Part shown: piece by piece, positions 12,493 through 22,390 of the stretch
Layout: the number at the start of each line of letters is the position of its first letter
Numbering within the stretch: position 1 is the stretch's first letter
Origin: Aradus depressus
Lineage: Eukaryota > Arthropoda > Insecta > Hemiptera > Aradidae
Reading direction: 5' to 3'
Length of the DNA: 64,000 bases
Assembly: GCA_963662175.1 (NCBI GenBank)
Contig: OY759221.1
Location: forward strand, 25,035,027 to 25,099,026
Notes under the pieces: generated by a model
Told to the model about the DNA's origin: nothing
The model's database searches: none
What the model saw: only the letters and a program-made list of their open reading frames with translations
Translations under genes and position numbers: made by a program

Positions 12493-12677
12493 GGAGTGGT
12501 TAGCGGAGTGTTGCTGGTGACTCCGAACGCCCTCATGTTCGACCCGAACGTCTCAGATCCTCTGGTAATCGAGAGGGGTCCAGAGGCCTATGGAGTGATT
12601 GCTCCCATGGACTATGTCGTCAATGCTGCCATATATCACGACATAGCTCATATGAGGGTTGGCAATACTGAAAATAA
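12493..12677 (+). CDS. mtd: OXR1/mustard exon 2 (GRAM-like domain core)
   Basis: The exon reads GVVSGVLLVTPNALMFDP, then SDPLVIERGPEAYGVIAPMD, then VVNAAIYHDIAHMRVGNTEN. This is a close match to the GRAM-like domain of OXR1/NCOA7 proteins (family pattern GVV.G.L.VTPN..MFDP...SDPLV...G.E.YG...PM). It follows exon 1 in phase 0 (DGQ/GVVSG) through acceptor TTTCAG and ends at gtgagt in phase 2. In the family this region precedes the variable linker and is proposed to act as a lipid- or partner-binding module; that role is not proven here. No odd residues were seen. This is the strongest single identification in the window. Confidence 0.95.
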
Positions 12678-12756
12678 GTGAGTTGTCTGTTTTTTTGCTA
12701 TTTTTCCGGAGTTGACGTTTGAGTCTTCACATATACAAATCACATATACGAGTATA

Positions 12757-13097
12757 GGTTAGGTTTTATGACTCATGCCCGGGCTTTAACTACGAGGTCA
12801 TATCGCCTACTACCAGAGCGCTCTTTCGTCACTCTGGTGGACATGAGCCCGACTCTACTGTGGGAGTCCTAAATTTTGCCTACCCTAAATTTTTATTCAT
12901 CTAGGGCAGGGGTCTTTAACGAGTACCTGACATCGTACAGGCTAGGGACCATCGCTTAACGTCCCATCCGAAGGACGGCGTGCTTAAGTTTATTTTACCT
13001 CCCAGATAAAATAAACTAAGGGCCTCGGTCGGGCTACGAACCCACGACCTTGAGCTCAGAAGTCAAGCACGCATACCACTGAGCTACCGGCGCCCTC
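12757..13097 (-). mobile_element. Full-length tRNA-derived SINE with target-site duplication
   Basis: One of the two best copies. Minus-strand order: head GAGGGCGCCGGTAGCTCAGTGG (pol III box A-like), GGTTCGTAGCCCG (box B region, mutated), linker with AAACTTAAGCACGCC, conserved GGATGGGACGTTAAGCG core, GTACGATGTCAGGTACTCG, then GAGCGCTCTGGTAGTAGGCG and a CATGAGTCATAAAACCTAAC tail. It is flanked by a perfect 12-bp duplication, TATACGAGTATA, at 12745-12756 and 13098-13109, which marks a fairly recent target-primed insertion. Confidence 0.93.
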
Positions 13098-13356
13098 TAT
13101 ACGAGTATATACAACAAAAGAATCTATACTGCCAGCTTCACTTAAAGGACTCACATAAAATGAAATTAATTAATAAATACTTGAAAAAATGTGAGTTCAA
13201 AAATAATAATACAGTTTTTTGTATGATTTGATAAGGGAATTCAATTATGCTTTGATTTAAAAATAGAAATAAAAGCTCATTAAATTATATTTGATTCTAT
13301 AATGTGGTATAAAATGAAGAAACTGACTTATGAAAACAAAACAGAACATAAATGTT

Positions 13357-13425
13357 GTCGATTGGTTTTGGAGGGAGAGCGATAACTTGATACGTGCTGA
13401 GAAAGTACATTGCTGGTGTTTCAAC
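13357..13425 (+). repeat. Repeat B 3' end fragment
   Basis: GATTGGTTTTGGAGGGAGAG then GAAAGTACATTGCTGGTG is the family's terminal segment. The rest of the unit is missing. Confidence 0.7.
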
Positions 13426-13607
13426 GATGATTTTTTTATTTATTCGATGAATTTTTAAACTAGGTTTTTTTTAAAATGAATAATGAGCATTGAAAGCAAC
13501 CCTTCAATAGTTACTAGTTAATAAAGAGTTAATATTATTCAGTGGTTAAGTTTGACAAAGTGTCCTCTCTCCGTCCCCGTTTTTAGCCTTTCACATTTAA
13601 GACCGTA

Positions 13608-13840
13608 GGTTAGGTTAGGTTTTATGACTCATGCCTGGGCTTTAACTACGAGGGGTAGGGGTTTTTAACGAGTAGCTGACGTACAGGCTCGGGACCATCG
13701 CTTGACGTCCCATCCGAAGGATGGCGTGCTTAAGTTTATTTTACCTCCCAGATAAAATAAACTAAAGGGCCTCCGTTGGGTTTCGAACCCACGATCTTCA
13801 GCTCAAAAGCTTGTCATACCACTGAGCTACCGGCGCCCTC
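13608..13840 (-). mobile_element. tRNA-derived SINE with internal deletion
   Basis: Head (GAGGGCGCCGGTAGCTCAGTGG) and tail are intact, but about 100 bp between the tail-side ACGAGG and the GTTAAA-ACCCCTACCC segment is deleted. The tail carries extra AACCT units. Confidence 0.9.
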
Positions 13841-14200
13841 TAAAGACTTGAAGACTATATATTTGATTGCTGGCATAAGAAATATGGAATTAAATCAGTT
13901 TTTTGATAGGTTTCGGCGAATACTCAAAACTAGTCGTTTTTTCAAAAAAACGTTTGACAAGGTGTTTACTAAACAAACTAGGGCATATTTTTTTTAGTAA
14001 CAAATTAATGACATTTTCATTAGGCTAATCCTTTGGGAACTCGCGGAGGTAATTCGATTTCGAAATCAAAATATATGATAATAAAATATATTATATTAAT
14101 TTAAAAAATTTAAAGTTTTCTGAAGTTTTCAATCTGTGGAAATTATAACAACAGCCTTGTATAAAGCTATAATTACTTCTCTTTTTTAAAACTATTATTT

Positions 14201-14435
14201 GAGGGCGCCAGTAGCTCAGAGGTAGCATGCTTACTTACTGAACTCAAGATCGCGGGTTCGTAAGCTAGTCGTGGCTGTTAGATTTCTGATCTGAGAGGTA
14301 ATAAACCTCGCGCCATACTTCGGATGGAACATTAAGCAATGGTCTCCAGCCTTTACGATGTCAAGTACTCGTTAAAGACCCTTACCCTAAGTGAATAAAC
14401 TTCGTAGTTAAAGCCCGAACAAGAGTCATAATAAC
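14201..14435 (+). mobile_element. tRNA-derived SINE
   Basis: A plus-strand copy starting GAGGGCGCCAGTAGCTCAGA with box B-like GCGGGTTCGTAAG. The core is shortened and ends AAGAGTCATAATAACTAA. It lies about 100 bp upstream of exon 3 in the sense orientation. Confidence 0.88.
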
Positions 14436-14534
14436 TAATTAAACAATTATTGTATTGTATATCATTATTTTGTTTATCATTGCGATATGAAAAACTTATT
14501 GTATTATATAATATGTTTATATACATTTTTTCAG

Positions 14535-14684
14535 ATCAAACGCACCGAAACCGGAAGTATACCATACCAAAAGCGAAGATTCGGAAGGAGAAGGTGACGC
14601 TAGCTGTCTGCTGAGTTCAACGAATCAAGGAGATTCTTTGGATAGTAGAGATCCTTCTGCCAAAGATACACTTCCGGATCTCAG
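14535..14684 (+). CDS. mtd: OXR1/mustard exon 3 (linker)
   Basis: In the frame set by exon 2 (phase 2) this reads SNAPKPEVYHTKSEDSEGEG, then DASCLLSS and DSLDSRDPSAKDTLPDLR. It is hydrophilic and acidic, as expected for the poorly conserved linker after the GRAM-like domain in OXR1 proteins. The acceptor is TTTTTTCAG; the donor CAG/gttgat is weak but keeps phase 2 into exon 4. Support comes from the open frame, codon-like composition against AT-rich surroundings, and phase agreement on both sides rather than strong sequence identity. No domain is recognised within it. Confidence 0.82.
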
Positions 14685-15022
14685 GTTGATACTTATCTTA
14701 TGTATTATATATTTGTTATTATTGGAGTAACATCACACAAAGGCCTTCATAAGGCAACAATAAGGTAGAACCAATGAATGCTCTTGCCATGAGCTGGTCA
14801 ATTAGATCTGTTTTCCGACCTTATTAACTAGTTCAAGAGAGTACAAAGAACTTCTCGTCCAGTTGTGTGCACTATAATCGTCATATTAGGTGTATTCCTG
14901 TTATATACGAAGGAATAAATATGATAGAAGAAATTAATTTATTTGGCTCAGCATTCTAGTGCCTTTCACAAAAATTACAAAATGGAATACAAAAAAAAAA
15001 ATAACTGGTTAAGGGGCTAAAA

Positions 15023-15405
15023 TGTCCTGTGGGAGTCCGGGGTTGCAGTCGGCGATGTGCGAAGGGCTGTCTAATGTTGAAGTGGACAGCTCCAGGTCTG
15101 AGAGGCAGGTTCTGGAGGAACGTCTCAATCAGAGTTCATAGGACGTTGTCCATAAGAGCTATGTTCAGTTTTTTATTAATTATACTGCCTCTCACGAACC
15201 ATGGTGATTTGAAACCTGTACGAAGGGTTTGGTTTTGATATTATTGTAGTTTTCGTTTTACTGTTTTGCTTGCACTGAACAATATTGGGCAGGTATGCTT
15301 GTGTTAGTTTTGTTGTATGCGTGTGTTAGTTTTGTTTCGTGTGTAAGCCGAGATATTTTAATGCTCGGTGCTAATGTTGTGAAGTATTCCAGGGAATATC
15401 GATAT
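15023..15405 (+). repeat. Repeat E, copy 2
   Basis: A longer mate of 8789-9115, with GAGAGGCAGGTTCTGGAGG, TGTCCATAAGAGCTAT, TACTGCCTCTCACGAACCA and GAGATATTTTAATGCTCGG. The extra length comes from a GTGTTAGTTTTGTT-type duplication near 15300-15340. Confidence 0.75.
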
Positions 15406-15878
15406 TATCAATTTGTTGATATGATGTATTCGATGTAAAGAGAAAACGTTGTTTGATGATTTTAAAAGATTTAATTTTAACTCCCAGTTAGAAAACCAGG
15501 TTAATTTTATGGATGGTGACTACTGATTGGAGAGTGTGTGCGGCGATGTAAATATCGGGGTGTTGTGCGATTATTAAAGTTTCTTCCGCATAGGTAGCAA
15601 GCGCAGTGGTCTGCGGGATATAAATATGATAAATTGAATGCATTTCATAAAGAACAAGATATACACTTATATCTAGTTATATATAAGTTATATAAGTAAA
15701 CTTATATTTTTATATTCCCACCCTGTGTAATCAGCATTCTTTTCTTCCGCTCTTTTGACGCGATGCCCTCCTTTTTTATATTTTTTATTTATTTATTTTT
15801 ATTGTTATATTTATTGTCATGGCGATAAGGCTATTATAGGGTTTGTGATTCTATAGGAGTATACAATTTTTGTCTGTT

Positions 15879-16121
15879 GAGGGCGCCGGTGGCTCATCGG
15901 TTGCGTACTTGCCTATTGAGCAGAAGATGGCGAATTCGAAATCTGGCCGAAGCCCTTAGGTTTTTTTTTTATCAGAGAGGTGAACAAACATTGAGCACGC
16001 TCTCCTTTGGATGATCCTGAGACTGTACGATGTTCAAAACTCCCTGCTCTAGATGAATAGCGACGAAAGATCACTCTGGTATTAGGTGACCTCGTAGTTA
16101 AAGACCGAAAATGAGACACAT
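15879..16121 (+). mobile_element. tRNA-derived SINE, diverged
   Basis: Starts GAGGGCGCCGGTGGCTCATC, has box B-like GAATTCGAAATC, a shortened core and the ACCTCGTAGTTAAAGACC tail. Older than the TSD-bearing copies. Confidence 0.85.
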
Positions 16122-16879
16122 TAATTAACTAACTCTAAATATTGGTTGGCTGAAATTAAGCCAGAGGGTCTGGTTTGACATTAAGTTTAATAACACCTCG
16201 CTATGTCGAAAATAGAGTATTATATCGAGATTTACAAAACAGAACTTTACTATCATCAGCAAGCAGTATTGATGTAAATTTTACACTAATTGGTGATGCT
16301 CCACTGATGAGGACACTGTCGTGTATGAAAACAGTGGGAAGATAATTCCTTGTTAATCATTTGATACTCTTCATCCCACATCTTACTATCATTAACGATC
16401 CTTTACTTTTTTCTATGTTTCGTTACTGCTATTGTATCTTCATTTATATGAAACATTACCATAACAAGCAAGAAATTGTCTTCCCATTGTTTATCTTCTA
16501 ACCAGAACTGTTTTTCGTTTTCAACAGTGTCATCTACAGTAGTGGTGTGAACATGACACTAATTGGTTATTTAACACTAGTGTACGACCAGTTCTGTTTA
16601 TAAAATTAACTCCTTGTTAATTGCTTCTTTTTCCACAACATATCATTTATGACTCTTATTATTCTGTATGTCATAGCGACATTACCGCGATGAAACTTCC
16701 GATGTGACAAATGTCCTTTTTTATCCTCTTTTTACCAGGATCCTATACTGCTTATTGATGTAGATTTAAAATTATTTTAATAAAAAACAGTATAAAAGCC
16801 CACCTAAGACACATTATGACTACCATCTACTAACTGCACGAATTTTACTCGTGCAAATTAATGTGTAAGAGTTAATTAT

Positions 16880-17190
16880 TGTGACTCATTCCCTGGCTTT
16901 CACTACGAGGTCATATCGCCTACTACCAAACTGCTCTTTTGTCTGCTCTGGTGGACATGCGCCCGACTCTCCTATAGGAGTCCTAAGTATAGCCTAACCT
17001 AATTTTTTTATTAATCTAGGGTTGGAATCTTTAACGAGTCCCTGACATCGTACAGGCTCGGGACCGAAGCTTAACTTCTTATCTTATGGACGGCGAGCTC
17101 AAGGTTTTTACACCTCCCAGATAGCTTCGGCCGGGTTTCAAACCCGCGATCTTGAGCTCAGTGAGCAAGCTTGCTATCTCTAAGCTAAAA
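16880..17190 (-). mobile_element. tRNA-derived SINE, diverged
   Basis: A minus-strand copy. The head end (TTAGCTTAGAGATAGCAAGC) is decayed; box B-like GGGTTTGAAACC, core and tail are recognisable. Confidence 0.85.
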
Positions 17191-17310
17191 TTCAAATTGT
17201 CTTACAATTTGAACATTACTTTGAATTATTTCCTACAGAAAGGTATTGTACGTTCTTTGGAGCTCTATAACTGTGTTCGTATTGGTCCTATCTGAATACT
17301 GAGGACACTT

Positions 17311-17550
17311 GAGCTACCAGTGCGCTCTTTCGTCGCTCAGGTTGACATGGAGCCCGACTCTACTCCTAAATTTTGTCTACCTAGGTTAATTCATCTAGGA
17401 TAGGGATTTTTAACGAGTACCTGACATTGTACAAATTCGGGAACATTGCTTTACGTCTCATCCGAAGGACGCCATGCTCAAGGTTTTTTCACCTCCCAGA
17501 TGAGCAACCTAAGGGCCTTTGCGGGGTTTCGAACCCTCGATCTTGATCCC
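17311..17550 (-). mobile_element. tRNA-derived SINE fragment
   Basis: Core and linker on the minus strand (GAGGGTTCGAAACCC, GGATGAGACGTAAAGC, GAGTAGAGTCGGGCT). Both ends are missing. Confidence 0.8.
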
Positions 17551-17639
17551 CTAAATATGTAAGTTATCTCTTTTCTAATCAGTTTCCTGTCGCTATTGTA
17601 AAAGGTTTCTCTTATGAGAGATCCTTTTGTCCTGGGATA

Positions 17640-17757
17640 AAAATCTTGAGCATGCACTCTTTCGAAGGGGTGGTGGTCCCGAGGCTCATGTTTACCATAG
17701 CGATGCAAGAGTATACTACGCACTATAGCTCGTAGTTAAAGCCAGGCATGTCACAAA
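17640..17757 (+). mobile_element. tRNA-derived SINE fragment, rearranged
   Basis: A plus-strand stub with AATCTTGAGCATGCACTCTT and a tail CTCGTAGTTAAAGCCAGGCA. It sits in opposite orientation directly after the fragment at 17311-17550. Confidence 0.65.
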
Positions 17758-17801
17758 GAAACAAAGATATTTTTGCTGATTACCAAATGTTTTTGTTTTA
17801 G

Positions 17802-17919
17802 ATCATCAACGGAAGAAGACGATCTTTGGTTGTGTGGATCCCAGAGAGAAGGAGATGCCTTTCCTAAGGCCTTCGAAAGAGACCTAGTCACACCCACCAA
17901 TAGTAATATCGATAAATTA
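17802..17919 (+). CDS. mtd: OXR1/mustard exon 4 (conserved DAFPKAFER motif)
   Basis: Read from phase 2 it gives SSTEEDDLWLCGSQREGDAF, then PKAFERDLVTPTNSNIDKL. The DAFPKAFERxLVTP block is, from memory, a strongly conserved island in insect mustard proteins and identifies the exon well. Acceptor TTTTAG, donor gtaagt, ending in phase 0, which fits exon 5. No catalytic motif is known in this segment; it is part of the linker between the GRAM-like and TLDc regions. Confidence 0.93.
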
Positions 17920-17994
17920 GTAAGTTCTGTTTTTATTTATTTGTTAAAAAATAAATTGAAAAAAATTGACTTTAGCAGATATTACGTTTTTTAA

Positions 17995-18350
17995 GCCCGG
18001 GCATGAGTCATAATAACTAACTAACTAAGAAATTTAATTTGTGTATACATTTTTGTGGATTAGACAATATTTAAAAAAATAAGTTTTTTGTATTTATTTA
18101 CTATAACTTTCCACAATATGTCTGCGTTTTTCAATTTGCAAACTCCTGATATAGAGCGGTAAATGTTTTTGGAACAACTGACAAATTCCAACCAAGGAAT
18201 AAATAAAAATGAGGAAAATACAATTTCTCATATATAATAAATATTATTAACAACCATGGTTGAAAAATGAAAAGAATGTTATCGTGAAAGATCAAACTAA
18301 AGGTATTAAGAGAGAAATGACCAAAGATTTTCTCCTTTTCAGTTCTTGAA
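17995..18350 (+). repeat. Second arm of dispersed inverted duplication (mate at 9352-9690)
   Basis: Begins with a 34-base SINE tail (GGGCATGAGTCATAATAACT, then extra AACT units) and continues as the near-identical reverse complement of 9352-9675. The spacing between the arms is about 8.3 kb. It contains the hammerhead family's outer end but no ribozyme core. Confidence 0.85.
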
Positions 18351-18580
18351 CTTGAGCACGCCGTCCTTTGGATGGGACGTTAAGCTATGTTCCCGAGCCT
18401 GTACGATGTCAGGTACTAGTTAAAGACCCCTGCCCTAGGTGAATAAAAATTTAGGGTAGGCAAAATTTAGAACTCCCACAGTAGAGTCGGGCTCATGTCC
18501 ACCAGAGTGACGAAAGAGCGCTCTGGTAGTAGGCGATATGACCTCGTAGTTAAAGCCTTGGGCATGAATCATAATAACAA
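18351..18580 (+). mobile_element. tRNA-derived SINE, head missing
   Basis: Starts at CTTGAGCACGCCGTCC, then GGATGGGACGTTAAGC, and keeps core and tail up to GCATGAATCATAATAAC. It abuts the inverted-duplication arm. Confidence 0.88.
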
Positions 18581-18589
18581 ACCAATTGA

Positions 18590-18860
18590 TCGTTTGGAAT
18601 CACTAAAGTTCGTGTCGATACAATCATTACATCGGCAGTTATTATGGTTTTTGATTTGAGTCTCCCCTTTTCTGATCTCTCCTTCCCTTCGGTCCATTCC
18701 GCTGAAAATTAATGTGTCGTTCTTGTAGAGTTTTGAATTCACATAACATTTCGTGTCAATACATTAATTATAACGGCAGTTATTAGAGTTTTTATGTTAA
18801 GCCACCATCACTAATCCTCATCCTCTTTCCTTTGACCTTTGGCAGAAAGCTATAAGAAAA
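18590..18860 (-). repeat. Repeat B copy
   Basis: Two reverse-oriented sub-units with TCGATACAATCATTACATCG and CATTAATTATAACGGCAG, each followed by TTTTT-GTT-AG and pyrimidine-rich CCTTCCCTT or CTTTCCTTT. Confidence 0.75.
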
Positions 18861-19437
18861 TAGGCTAAGGTTAAAGAGTCATTAGAATGCAGATTTGTGT
18901 AAAAAACCTAACGACTCATTAAGATCTACAATTTAACCAATACTCCTCCATTGGAACGTAATTGTTTAACGTACTCAACACTTATATTCCACTCTTTCTA
19001 GACAGTAGCTTAGTTAAATACTTCTTTCAGATATCTTCAGTCTAATGATACAACTTTCGGACGCAATTCTCATTTAAAAGTTACCTTATTTTTTATATAT
19101 TTTGACTGTAGAAGAAGACCCTTATTATTGTTCAATACAATTTCTGGAAGAGCGAATGCCTTTTTCCTCTACTTCACTTCAGATGTCTATCGACGTCTCC
19201 ACTTCCATTAAACGTACTTCTTGGAAACAGTAATTTTCTTGAGTGGTTTCATTAAAATTATTAATAACTTAGTCCAAGAAAGCTTATCTCTTCATTTCTT
19301 CGTCTTTTGAACCTTTCTATCTTTCTTTAACCGAATAAATTTTTTGTGTCGATACAGTGGAATTACTAATAAATAAAATTAAAAATATGATAAATAAATC
19401 ACTTTTTTATTGTCACTTATATTGTCGGCTTAACAGG

Positions 19438-19540
19438 CTGACGATGGCAGGAGCCAAAACCGGTACATATTTATGTATAAGTATGTGGAATTAGACAATA
19501 TATATAAAAGTGCTTTATTTACCATATTTTTAATTTTATT
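19438..19540 (+). repeat. Hammerhead-type element, single decayed arm
   Basis: The core-like order CTGACGA, TGGCAGGAGCC, AAAACCGGTA lies at 19438-19465, followed by the family's outer end (GGAATTAGACAATATATA, AAGTGCTTTATTT). The usual GAAA before ACCGGT is CAAA here, so the motif is probably inactive. Confidence 0.6.
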
Positions 19541-19710
19541 TCTGTAACCGACATGATCCTGTGTCTTTCGTGGCCCGGGAGGTTATACGCGAAACTTCAG
19601 TCACAAATTGGGGTGTGCGAAAATAGCTCTCACAAAATTAATTTGGTTTATTTAGTTTTAATTGAATTAACTCAACTGTCAATAGGATAATAGTTTTATT
19701 AACAACGGTG

Positions 19711-19835
19711 TAATGCTGAAACCGATAGTATACATATACAGTTTTCATGGAATAGACAATATTTCCAGAATAAGTTTGTTTTATTTATTTATTACTAGTT
19801 CACACAATATGTCCGCGTTTTTCAACAAAGTTGTT
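19711..19835 (+). repeat. Hammerhead-type element end, truncated
   Basis: Only the 3' part of the motif (TGAAACCGATAGTA) is left, followed by GGAATAGACAATATTT, AATAAGTTTGTTTTATTTAT and CACAATATGTCCGCGTTTTT. The upstream core has been lost. Confidence 0.6.
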
Positions 19836-19911
19836 AACGTTATTGTCAATGGTAGATAATAGTTGATAGAACTGTCAGTGGATGTTAATTGTTGATTAGA
19901 GTGATACTCAG

Positions 19912-20107
19912 GACACCACGATCGAGGAGAAGACTCCGGAGGAGGAAGAGGAAAGCAATATAGCGGATGCAGAAGCTCTAGTTCGTGCTATAGAGGAGAG
20001 ACGGAGGTCGTACCTGGACCATCACTGGGCAGTTCCTAAACCGTCGGTGGACACAGATAAGGATGAGAGTCAAGAGCCAGAGGACTTACTACCTGAACAA
20101 GAACAAG
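19912..20107 (+). CDS. mtd: OXR1/mustard exon 5 (acidic, charged linker)
   Basis: In phase 0 it encodes 65 complete residues, beginning DTTIEEKTPEEEEESNIADA, then LVRAIEERRRSYLDHHW, and ending DLLPEQEQ. The first part is a Glu-rich block that could form a short helix or coiled coil with the AEALVRAIEERRRSYL stretch; that is inference. Acceptor ACTCAG, donor gtaaat, ending in phase 1. It lies in the linker between the GRAM-like and TLDc regions. Assignment rests on open frame, phase continuity and composition; insect mustard proteins also have a Glu/Arg-rich stretch here, as I recall them. Confidence 0.85.
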
Positions 20108-20299
20108 GTAAATATTAAGTTCGTACTTAACTAAGTTGCTAACTACGCTCAAGGTCTTACGAACTAAACAGGGAAAACGTATATGTAATATTTATTCCCA
20201 TTAAACTATAACATGGTAATAGAATACATAGATAAAAATGTATACATTAAGATAATTTATGATCTAGATATATAAAGAGTTATTAAATTCTTAGAGTCA

Positions 20300-20560
20300 G
20301 ACCGGCTTGCCGAACCCCTTAGGTTTTTTATTTGGGAGTTAAAAAAACCTTGAGCACGCCGTTCTTTGGATGGGACCTTAACGTTATGTGTCCCGAACAT
20401 GTACGATATTAGGTATCCGTTAAAGACCCCTACCTAGGTAAATAAACCTGGGTTGGCAAAATTTAGGACTACTACTATAAAGTCGAGATCATGTCCATCT
20501 GGGTGACGAAAAAGCGCTCTGGTAGTAGACGATGACCTCATAGTTACATCCCGGGCACAA
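20300..20560 (+). mobile_element. tRNA-derived SINE, decayed
   Basis: The head is lost. Remaining: CTTGAGCACGCCGTTC, GGATGGGACCTTAACG, the core, and AAAAGCGCTCTGGTAGTAG. Confidence 0.85.
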
Positions 20561-21199
20561 AAACAAACAACAATGGTACTCGTAAAAAATAAAATAAATA
20601 AATAATGGAAAATAAATTAGTATGTTAGTATGAAAGTAATAAAAAATAATAAATACAGTAGATACAGTTTTTAATTATAATTTAAATTATGATAAATATT
20701 TTTGTAATTCTTCCAAAAGTGATTTTATTCGATGATATTTCAGGACGTTCTTACGTCCCTTTCTCATATAGAAAAAGGCTATTGGTGCAAGATGGATGTA
20801 ACGCAATATATGTAATAATTATCTACATTAACACTTTCTTGCACTGCCAAGCTTTGTACATAAATGACATATCTTTAAATGATTTCTCAATAAGTAGTCA
20901 TCTAGCGATTCACGTATTTACTATTCAGTAGAAACTGAATTAACACTTTTTTCCCCATGAAAGTACAGACTAACCACATTTTGAGTTATCTGATAAGCTT
21001 CAATTCCTTTGCTAATCAAGGCACCAGTGATGAATATAGAGTTCATATAAGTTTAGTTATGCGGAAAACATTCGACTTATGAGAGAAAATATTTAAAATA
21101 AATGAGTTTGGCTCGATATTTTTTTTGTTTCACCTTTATAAAGGTTAGGTTACAAAAAATTAACAGGATAAAGGAATATAAACTCCAAACACTACTTGT

Positions 21200-21890
21200 C
21201 AATATTTTCACTATTTTGGTCAAAATTACACGACTATAGTTTCGCCCCTTACGGCATTATCAAGTGAACTGAACAGAGAGTACTGCTGAACTAACACAAG
21301 GCAGGACAAACAAGGTCATAAATTAGACCTGTGACAAGAAAGTAAATGTAAACAATAATGTACAAAATGGAGACATTACAACATTCAAGTCTAACAGAAA
21401 TATGAAACAAAACTTAATTGAATAGTTAACAATATAGTCTTAATCTATTGATATATCTATAAAACATTATTATTATGTAAAAATCTCTCTTAAATGATGT
21501 TTGCCTACATGTACTTAAGGTTTAAATGTATTAAGGTAAAATTGTCTTAAATATTCAGGTTTAACAACGGCGATGGATTAAGTTCTATTTGTTCATTGAG
21601 CATAATAAAGTTTTGGTTTTTATTAAGTTTATTAATTTCTAGAGCTTCTAATAGGTTAAGGGACTGGCCTTTATGGCGTATTTGTAGAATTTTCATATTG
21701 TCCTCTGAGAAATCAGTTCAATACTTATAAAAAATTGTGATTGCACGAGTATGACCCTTATTGGACGTTATCTGCAAATGGTCTGCTTCTTACACTTGGT
21801 ATTACACTGAATTATCACTTCTGTCCTTTACTTCTCGCAGCTTGTTACTTCGCTGTTTGGTGTACGTTATTTTATAACAAATAACTTATA
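21200..21890 (-). mobile_element. Penelope-like element, 3' fragment (GIY-YIG end plus hammerhead-type tail)
   Basis: On the minus strand, about 21740 down to 21555, an open segment reads NMKILQIRHKGQSLNLLEAL, then EINKLNKNQNFIMLNEQIEL, then NPSPLL. This fits the C-terminal end of Penelope-like proteins, after the GIY-YIG endonuclease (pattern K.L....KG..LN.LE..EI.K......LN.Q......PL). A stop at about 21766 breaks the frame upstream, and the rest of the endonuclease and the reverse transcriptase are gone. Some 280 bp beyond the coding end lies a hammerhead-like motif (21224-21271), as known for Penelope terminal repeats. A dead fragment. The match is from family memory and was not searched. 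Confidence 0.72.
21224..21271 (-). ncRNA. Hammerhead ribozyme-like motif in Penelope tail, decayed
   Basis: Minus-strand order: CAC, TTGATAA (consensus CTGANGA), TGCC-GTAAG-GGGC as stem II, GAAA, a self-complementary ACTATAGT as stem III, and cleavage-site GTC, followed by GTG which can pair with the CAC as stem I. Two core bases differ from consensus, so activity is doubtful. Confidence 0.55.
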
Positions 21891-22079
21891 AAGTAACTGA
21901 AGCCTGCCATAGAGCTTATCCTATTGTCATTCCTCACCATTGGTCCAGAGCACTTTAGAAACAGGTCGGATTTCAGTGGCCTAATTGAATCTTATAGGTC
22001 TTAATTACTCTCAGTTATTCAGACCTTCTCTTCGTATTTCTGGAGATAAAATAACTGATGCTTTTGTATCGTGTTCCAG

Positions 22080-22390
22080 TTGTCGATGTGGAGGAAGTTG
22101 GACGTCGGGACAGCGAGGGACACCTGGTCAAACTCTCCTGTCATGACTCAGGGATTGACATCCGGGACCCACCACCCCCACTGCCACCCCTTAACAAGAA
22201 GACCGTCTACTCAGACGCAGATATCCTTCTGGCGGGGGATGGAGAGTTTGTACCTCCGGTGCCTGTTCTTCCGCTCTTGCCCTCCGCCTCTTCGGAGGAG
22301 GAGAAAAAGAAACAACAACAGACCGTCTCCTTCAGTCTGGAGGATGACAAGAGGGTTGAGGATAGACATCAGGAAACCAAGAAAAACAAA
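22080..22390 (+). CDS. mtd: OXR1/mustard exon 6 (proline-rich linker)
   Basis: This is the largest linker exon. In phase 1 it gives VVDVEEVGRRDSEGHLVKLS, then CHDSGIDIRDPPPPLPPL, then DADILLAGDGEFVPPVPV, and ends SLEDDKRVEDRHQETKKNK. The CHDSGIDIRDP segment and the poly-proline run suggest a phosphorylatable or SH3-type docking stretch (inference). Acceptor GTTCCAG; the donor AAA/gtattc is weak but gives phase 0 into exon 7. Its GC-rich composition stands out sharply from the flanking intron. The overlapping open frame at 22071-22424 is a shadow. Confidence 0.88.

Larger units (their letters stand above)
12678..14534 (+). other. OXR1/mtd intron 2
   Basis: 1.86 kb holding three SINE insertions (12757-13097 and 13608-13840 minus, 14201-14435 plus) and a short repeat B end (13357-13425). 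The rest is AT-rich with nothing recognised. Confidence 0.8.
14685..17801 (+). other. OXR1/mtd intron 3
   Basis: 3.1 kb with repeat E copy 2 (15.0-15.4 kb) and several SINE pieces (15879-16121 plus, 16880-17190 minus, 17311-17550 minus, 17640-17757 plus). At 16260-16400 and 16520-16660 are two diverged direct copies sharing TGACACTAATTGGT-AT and CTCCTTGTTAAT. Nothing else recognised. Confidence 0.75.
17920..19911 (+). other. OXR1/mtd intron 4
   Basis: 2.0 kb containing the second arm of the inverted duplication (17995-18350), a SINE piece, a repeat B copy (18590-18860), and two ends of hammerhead-type elements (19.4-19.54 and 19.71-19.83 kb). In 18.87-19.38 kb I recognise nothing. Confidence 0.75.
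20108..22079 (+). other. OXR1/mtd intron 5
   Basis: 2.0 kb with a decayed SINE (20300-20560) and a Penelope-like 3' fragment (about 21200-21890, minus). The 20.58-21.15 kb part holds an 80-codon open frame at 20689-20931 with no recognisable homology, which I regard as chance. Confidence 0.75.

Noticed and set aside
14201..14275. tRNA gene candidate with box A and box B
   Set aside because: No cloverleaf with matched acceptor stem; it continues into the SINE body, as in many other copies.
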